Shown here piece after piece: positions 14,001-23,000 of a DNA stretch of 64,000 nucleotides (the first letter of the stretch is position 1; every line of letters begins with the position of its first letter). The notes under the pieces were generated by a model. The model made no database searches, had not been told where the DNA came from, and saw only the letters and a list, made by a program, of their open reading frames with translations. This stretch comes from Druceiella hillmani. Taxonomy: Eukaryota > Arthropoda > Insecta > Lepidoptera > Hepialidae. A program made the position numbers and the translations under genes. The stretch lies in the NCBI GenBank assembly GCA_039881145.1, contig JAYKKI010000004.1, positions 47,141,001 to 47,205,000 of the forward strand. Direction: 5' to 3'.

Positions 14001-17000
14001 TGGATACAGTATTCTCTTTATTGACTGCATGTTTGAAGTCATGCCCATTGACATGCAAATCTAATAAATCAAAAAGATCATTATTGTTAAAAAATTTGCT
14101 GTAGGAATAACATCTTTAAACTGAGGAAAAAAAAATTGATTTAAATTTGAGCTGCTCTTTACAAGATATAAGAGCATCTGAAATACTTTTACTGCAGCAT
14201 GTGTTGCTAAACTGACTTTCATGATTTTATTCCTAAAAAATACATGTTCGACTCTCAGATAGTTTACCATGTGGAAATGTTCTTTTATATGTAAGTCATG
14301 TAAATTGATAATATGTTTCCACACTCCTTGTCAACAAAAAAATAGAACTCGCAGTATGAGGAATCGGTACACATTTAGGTACACATAAAAAATTAAGGAT
14401 GTGTAGTATTTTTGATTAAAATATACATATACAACGTAAATACATTGCCTATTATCAATTTCACAGGTTTAAAAACAAAATAATTACAAAAATGTATATA
14501 TATACCCAGTAGAGATCATTAATTTTTTTTCCCTATACTTGTGCTACAAGAGCTCCCGTTATGCCGATTTTCGAGATTTTAGGTCGATTGGAAGTACCTA
14601 TACATTTCTTAGATCAGTGAGTAAGACTATTTGATTAAAAGATATATACTTTAAATAGCCATATCTGTTTATTACATGAACCAAAAAATTAGAAATTTTT
14701 ACAGCAATCTAAGGCTATAGACATCAGTAAACGATATTAATTAAAACTTTATATAAATTAAATTTTGTAGGAGAATTTTATAACAGAAAAATTATCATGT
14801 GTCCCTGTGTGTGTTATCACAATTATTATATATACATTAAGAAATGGAAACAATATAATATATCCCGAGTGTGAGAGAGATAAACTATCTCATATTATAT
14901 TTAACTTCCTTATATTATGCCAATTACGCAGCTTTGTGTGTGAATTTAATAACAGAAAAAATCAACGAATGGATAAATAAAATCACATGGTATATTTGTC
15001 GCATGACAGAAGATGGCTGGTGTTACTTTCGTTTCTGTGGATATATTATGTTTAAATTGTTCTTGTAATTGTTTTGCCGCTTCAGATTGTTTTTTCAACC
15101 ATACTGAGAACAACAAACAGAAGTGAACTAATGCAACAAACAGCAGAAATTTAATTAAAATTTATTTGTTAAAATAAAAAACGTAACAAATGAAAAAGAA
15201 CTTAATAAGAGTTGAATTTCATTTACCGCCAAAAAATATGTTTTTGTCAGTGAAAGAGAATTTTCATTCAAAAAGAATAAATTTCAAATTTAGAACGTTC
15301 GTTTTTATGTGCCAGAATACACTATACCTGCCAGTAACAATTACAATTAATAGAAGCTCTTAATAAATAATATTTTGTTAATAATATGACAAAATCAAAA
15401 CCGCCCGTTTTTTATGCAAAAGAGTATATTATTAAAAAGTGTAGTCATTGTTTTACGAATTCTACTTAACAGTACAATCTGCAGAATAGATACAATCAAG
15501 ATTTTCATAAAAAATTAACCTCCAAAAATATAACTCGTTATATACTATTGAGTATAGTGTGTCTAATAATATGTATTACTCTTTATTTAACCGATGGATA
15601 AAATATGGTTATAGTATATATTGTACATATTTGTTTTAATTTCTTCTATTAGTATTCCTGACATCTATCACGATAACCTTGACAATGATTTTTCAGGATT
15701 GAGTAAATAGAACAGAGTCGTATAAGTTGGTTAACGTATTCTTCCAGCAAAACTTATATCAGTTCTTCATAATAATGCTAATAGAGTTCGATAGAAGAAA
15801 TTAATTACGTCATACAATTTTTTATTAAAAGCCTCTTCTCCGAGCGTATATACTTGTAAGAGAATATATTGATATTGGGCTGTGTGTCAGCAGAATTTGG
15901 AGAGTTCGGCTGTGAGTAGGCAACTGGCTACAGTACTGCTAGATACTGCGCTGCAGCGCGAACGCTGGGATCTAGCACGTGATTTGGTGCGTTTCCTAAG
16001 AGCTATTGGTGAGTGAGTTCATTCTGATTATTGAAGTTGATTAATGGGCTGTGGAGTGATATTTACTTTTTGAAATAAATATATTTGGCATTTTGAGAGT
16101 ATACACCAACATACAGTTCAATTCGTTATTCTGTAGTTTTTATTTTCTAGTATTGGTAAACCTGTATCTATTCCAAATATTTAAAAGAGGATTTCTATTT
16201 TGATGGACACTAGCTGGCAACACTGTTGTGAGAGATTCTGTTAACAATGTCATTTGAGATTTATGAGAAATTCAACTAGTAATTTGTACAATATTAATTT
16301 TCATTTTTTTATATATTGTTCATAGAATAACATATTATAGTGCTATATAATGGTTACATCAAATTGAAATATCACAGTTTTTGCCTTCACAGTACTATTT
16401 GAAATTTTATCAGGTTACTAAATACAGTACAACTATATATTTGAACTTCATACCATCGATTTTAGGATCCCTGTTTTTTAAGATATTCATTTTACGTCAT
16501 ATGGAGCCTGTTTTGTGTGATTTTTCCCTATGGCAAAACAATTTACTTTTGGTCCCCATAATTATCAAATATTGTTAGTTGTAAAGTATCTATATAAATT
16601 CCTAAAATATAAATTTGATTAAAACGCATTTCAGGAAATTGACATGGTTCACATTGATAGATCCATAGTGAACATTTTCTATTATACCTGAATTTTATTA
16701 TAGAATTTGACTGAAAACCTTAAATGTTAGGATAAAATATAGGCATTTTGACAGATGTCTGACATCAGAGTCCAGTGCTTATCTTTGATGTCATTAAATT
16801 TTATAGAAACTCTCAATAAGTAACACCATGAAAACTGTTTTATGTAACAAAATTTTTGCAATGAAAAGCTATTTCTTACAAAAGAATGAGTTCAACTTTT
16901 TCCACAGATAAAATCTAACATTTTGTAAGGCAACATTATAGGGTTTTAACTTAATTGTATGGCATTCTTTTATTTTTACCAGATCCCAATGATGTGGATT

Positions 17001-20000
17001 CACCAAGGAACTCTATGAATGTTCAGACAAAGTTTAGTCAATTATCACAGACCACACCGGTCAGCCCTAATGAAGAGGATTTATCTGTGATACTCGGTAG
17101 TATGCAGGTTGGTAATTTAGCAGTATATTAAGACCTTATCAAATAAAATAAGTATCTATTCTGATGTGAAAATGCAATGTGTTATTTTAACTTCTCCACA
17201 CAGTAGTACTAACTGTCACTCCCACAGATTAACAATACTAGGAGCCCGTTACGGAGCATTAATCTATAGGAGCGAACGCGTATATTTGCTTTTAAATAAA
17301 AACTTGTCAAATTGAAAAAGTCTTATTTTTATATAAATTCACTTATTTATTTCATTTAGAATTAAATAAATGAACAAATAAATAAATAATTTCCACCGTG
17401 GCTTCCTTTGGTGGCATATATTCACAATGTCCAATTTTTTAATCATGCACTGGATATTGCTCTGTAGGTAGTCAATTGTTTATGCAGATTTAATATTTAC
17501 TGAGAAAAATTTAACTTTTAACTGTTTAATTGAATTAATATTTTATTAAATACTCATCAGGTGAATCGGGGAAGGAGTTTCAGTACAACGGTGACTCCAC
17601 GAGGTGCCTTGGAATTAGGTGGAAAAGGCAACACAGGCGATGCTCACCAGACACCATCTAGCACCCCTGCACCAACTGGTCAGAACCTGGCCACTGCCAC
17701 AGTTAAACGGAAGAAATCTGTGCCTACTGCTAGAAGTGATAAGTATGGAATTGTTTCTAAACAAGAATTTCTGGATAAAGGCTCAAATATCTATCATCAT
17801 TAACCTTGTCACATGTTTGTTTTTTTAATAGTGTCTTGAAATCCAGCGATTTAAACTCAAGCACTATGACCAAAATGAAGGGGTTTACATAGATTAGACT
17901 TTCTATGTCATATTTTTTCTGTTGTCATATTTTCTCAATTATAGTGGTCTCTATATATAATTTCTCTATATATATTACAATATTAGTGTGACTTAAACAG
18001 ACACAAGTTTTTGCTGATGGCTTTCCCAGTGTAGATTTATGATTAAAGTGACAAGGTTTATATGCAGGTTTTGACCTTTCTATACATGTCTGCAATAGTA
18101 AACACATTGTGCCATCTATTGACATATAATAGTACTAATTTTTCATTATTGTATAAACTGCACTGAGTTTCATCCCACAGGAAAATGCTATTTCCCGGTT
18201 AAACAGAAAAAAGTTCCATTCAAAAGTACCTTGTACATTGATCTGTATCCTGAACTGTGTCTATGCAAAGTGTCATAAAAATCTGTCTTGCCGGTGTGGT
18301 ATTTTTTGAGTAGGAAATATCCAAACACATTTTTTATGGTGTTGGTATTCCACGCAAACAAAGCCGTGGGTAACAGGTCATGGGTAACAGGTAACAGGCC
18401 ATGTGTGACTGTTACACAAATTATATGCTTGACACATTTGCTGGCAATTGGTTGCAGTTATTAGGCAAGAAATGAGCAAAAAGATTAAAATATTTTCACT
18501 TTTATAATAACATTTTTAATATTTGTACCAAATATTAATAAAAAATTACTGTTTGTATAATACTAAATTTTGATCTCAAATTTTTATGACGTCTTCCATG
18601 CATGTTCGTGTTGTCACTTTATATTTGGATGCATATATTTCACAAGTTGTTCATTGTTCTTTATTTGTAAAATTTTAAAAAGTTAGTCTTTATTTATGTT
18701 GAAATTACATTTTCTTTCATTTCTTTCTCGTACCTTGACCCCTTCCTCTATTTCTGAAAGTCTTTCCAATTATACTCCTCAGAGTCAAAACTTTCATATC
18801 CATTTCATTCTTCTTAGATGTAACTTGTAATCAATTTTTATACATAATTACAGTAATATGTAATTCCGAGTTCATAATTGACATCCACTCCTTCACCCCA
18901 TGTGGCACTTGTTTCATGTACCTACTCTGGGCATCATACACGAGTTGATTAATACCAATATTATATGTATATTTTATTTCTTTTATTAACTTTGCATTTA
19001 AAATGATTGAGACTTCCAAAATACATGTATGAATTTATCATTAATGAAGTCTTTCACGAAAAGAAATGTATTTGTTCTGCTAAACCACTTTCCTTGATTT
19101 TATGAAACTATTTAGTTTAGTTATAATAAATGACTTGCATTGTATAATAGTTTGCGTATTGAAGTGAAAACTTCTTTAGCATCGTTGTGATTTGAAAATC
19201 GATGAAACGAAAAAGCGACGAAACAAATAGCGACAGTATAGCATCCTTGTGATTTGAAAGTCGATGAAACGAATTGTATTCGGAGTCTATGAAACGAATT
19301 GTGTCCGGAGGGGGAGGGGGAGGGAGGAGGGGGTGGAGGGGTGAAGGGGAAAGGGAGGGAGAATTATAAAAACTTTTCTAATTATTTTAGTTTTTATCAA
19401 AATTAAAAATTGATATTAAATTTAAAAATTAAAATTTTTGAAGGTTTCACTTTTACCACGTGTGAATTGCACACATTTTTTTTTTTATAACAAATACTTT
19501 GTAAATCTGCTTCTCCTTCTTTTTAACATTTTCAACCACTAAAGTATAGGCTTCCTTCAGTTTATGCCGTTTGTCTCAGTGTTGGGCAGTTTCTACACAG
19601 TTTACCCAAGCTGTTTTCTTGCCTACCTTTATGTGCCTATTATATAACTTGTTTATAATTTTTAGTCTTCAATGCCTAATAAGAGTCCATCTTGATAAAT
19701 TACTATATTTATATAACATTATGGTCTCATCAAACACAGCCTCTTATTAAACATCCATCCATAATATTATTGTATAATTCTAATTTGTAAAAAAAATATG
19801 CACTCTTTACAAAACTTTTAAAGGGAAGCGTGCGGTGGTACTGCAGAGGAATTCTTCATCGATGTGATGATTCAACGCCATGCTCGCCGTCTTCTAACCG
19901 GAGGAAAACTGGCAGCTCTAGGTGCTTTTGCTGCCCGTCTCGACCTCCACTTGGTGGCCTGGCTAGGTACGGAGCGAGAACGCGCTGCTCGCGTCGATAA

Positions 20001-23000
20001 TGCTGTTGGGTGTTTGAAGAAGGTGCATCAGGACTTTGCTTGGCCATACCCATTGCTGCAAGTGCAGTCAGCTGAATATTATTTACAGCGGAAAACGAGT
20101 ACTTCGTTGGGTAAATGTCTTTATAGTACATATGCAAATAGATAGTCCCATGGTGCCTGAGTTGCCAGACTGATACTAACACGTTTATTCAATGTAGGTC
20201 TACATTTATTCAGTTAAGATATTTATATAAAAAATATGGTCTACTCTCACTATTTGCACATTGATTTTTTGCACTCTCACACATACAGTAAACATTTTGG
20301 AGATTATCTCTCTGTATTTGCAGGGAGAAATTCAATATTGCAACGCATTCGCTGTATACTTGTCCTTCGAGAGAAACTTTTTCAGAGACTTATTTCAGAG
20401 GATAATGACATTTTCATATTTATTTAAGCTATCCAATTTCACCAATTAATTTAGTTCACATCCCACTATTTAGATTGAAACATGTACATGTAGAAATTCT
20501 AAATTGGGTCATCGGAAAAGCTATTTAAACGCTTAAAGAAGATGTCTAAATGTCTGAAACTCTAGAATTCTAAGAGTTTCGGCCAAAGAAAAAATGGAAC
20601 GTGGATAAAAATTAAGGTGTGCATAAGATAAAATTATATCAGTATTTTTAAGTTGGATATATACTTCTATGGTAGTGATCAACTAATCAACTTTAAAATT
20701 TCTTACAGTTGTTTCAATAAATCTGAAGCCCAATATTCCTTTCATAAAATGTTATGTTACTTTGATGTTATGTTTATAATTATAGATGTAATTTAAAGCG
20801 ATTTCATGACAGTTACTGATTATGCATTTTACTACATATTCTCAAAAGTAAAACGTTTTTATCACTCATTTTAGACTATTTCCTTTTTTTTTCATATTGA
20901 AGTCCCCGGGTTTATTACACTCAAGTATGCAAAATACCCTTGACTCAGAAAAAACCATGTTTTATAAACAATAATACTATATTATAACGATAATTTTGCA
21001 GGATTAAAACTAAATTTTATAATAAAGTCTTACACATCATTTAGCAGATTGTATTACTGTTGACGGCTGTCTTACAAATATTGTTTATTTATATTTTTGA
21101 TGTGAATAGAATTAGATTACATGACGCTTTGCTTTACGTTTCATTAGACATTCGTTTTTTGTCTTGTTCTGTTAGTTCTGTTGGTGTTTGAAATGGCTGG
21201 CAGTTTGTCTGATTTTAAGATTTCTCAAATTCTCGACTGTGATAAAAATTCCAAAGATGAAGTAGTTAATGAAACGCTCGATTGTTTGGAAGAAAATACT
21301 GCAGAAATAATTCAAACTGGAGAGGATACAGAGAACTGTAGTTATGAAACAAATACGGATAAAAAGTCTCTTTCAAGATATGCTACCAATATTAGTAGTG
21401 CAACAGCGAAATGTGTTCAAGATATGATGAATTTGTGTGGTCAAGAACCCCATCAGAAATGAGAGGTTGTTTGAGAAAAGTAAATATTAATCGACTTACA
21501 CAAGAAATTATAAGATATGATTCTAACCACACAAATACATTCAGGAGTGATTTAGATTTATCACAGAAAATTTATCGCTTTACAACAAACATAGAAGAGT
21601 CTTCGTGTTTCGGAAATGAATGGGAAGGTCTAGATGAAATGGAGTTGGATGCATTTCTAGGGCTTTTAATTTTTGCCAAGTTCAAGTCTAACGATGAAAG
21701 TTTAGAAAGCTTATTATTTGAATTTTATGGAAGACTTATATTCCGAGCAACAATGTCACTGAAAGTTTGAAAACAAATTTCTTCAATTTTACGATTTGAT
21801 AAACGTTTCGATCGAAAGGCATGAAGACAAAGTGATAAAATAACAGCTATAAAAGATGTATGGGACAAGTGGGTAACATTGTTACCTATGTTTTATAATC
21901 CAAATTTAAATATTACATTTGAACAAAATTCAGAGGACCGTGTCCGTTTGGACAGTACATGCAGAGTAAACAATGAAATAGGATATGTTTCTTTAATTCG
22001 ATGTAATACTAGTAAATTCCTGGGAAGGTTAAACAATAAGCCATTCATCTATTTGAGCGTGTCAGTTTTGGCTTTGATATAAAAATGGACAATCATTTCA
22101 TGGACTTCTGTTACTAACTCCTGGCGAATCATTTTAAAATAGAAAAACTGTGTTTACTTAGTGTTGAGGCCTCCATTAGCACTCATCCTCTCGACCAATT
22201 AATTTTTTTGGATTGATAACTTACTTTGGTATTTTATGCTATGTTGTGTAATCACCTGCTTTATTCTTTTAATATTATTATAGTCATACTTCAACATAAT
22301 TTTGTGACAAGCAATGTTATTAAAGGTAAATTTTCTCGAAAAAGAATGGAATGTTTAACTATTTTATTTTAAAACTGTGAATGGTTTGTTCTCCAGCGCC
22401 CAACAGTCCGGTGAATCTAGGTGAACAGGATAGCCTGTGTGGGGATAGTGGTTATGTGAGTCTACCACTTCGAATGGCAGCTATGCCGGTCAATGGACCC
22501 CTACCACCACCAGGTGGTTGTGCTGTAAGGTGAGATTTGGAATAACTAATTAATTCATATTGTACCATGTTTTGTTAAAGCTGTACACCCCTAGATCTAC
22601 TTTTGCCTTTCGATTTGATAGTATTGGTAAGAGTAAAGCTGAAAATTGTTCACCTATTTCTAGGCAGTTGCAGTATCGAAAAACTCAAATTCCAGTCACC
22701 TAAAATGGGAATAAGTTATTTGGTATCAGCATTTAAATTATAGGCCATTCAATACTTTCATTAAGAGTGATTGGGGCTATATACATATGCTGGCCATTAA
22801 ATAAAATAATGTAAAATGAAGAGAGTGCGAGTTAGATTTCTTTATTGAAAGGTTCTGGAACTGATGATTCTACTTATGAATTTACTGTACTTAAAAGTAC
22901 CAAAGAATAATTTTATTGCAAGTTAGAGGAAATAGAGGAGTAATGTAGAAGTATATATTTTTAGAAATTTGTTTAGTTTTTCCATAAAATCTGGTGTAAT

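Noticed and set aside
20062..20063. GT at 20062 as donor of RIC1 exon h
   Set aside because: It would leave phase 0, and the next exon then reads into a stop within a few codons; the GT at 20111 keeps the frame.
19856..20182. 108-residue antisense frame
   Set aside because: Opposite strand of RIC1 exon h, whose sense product is strongly conserved.
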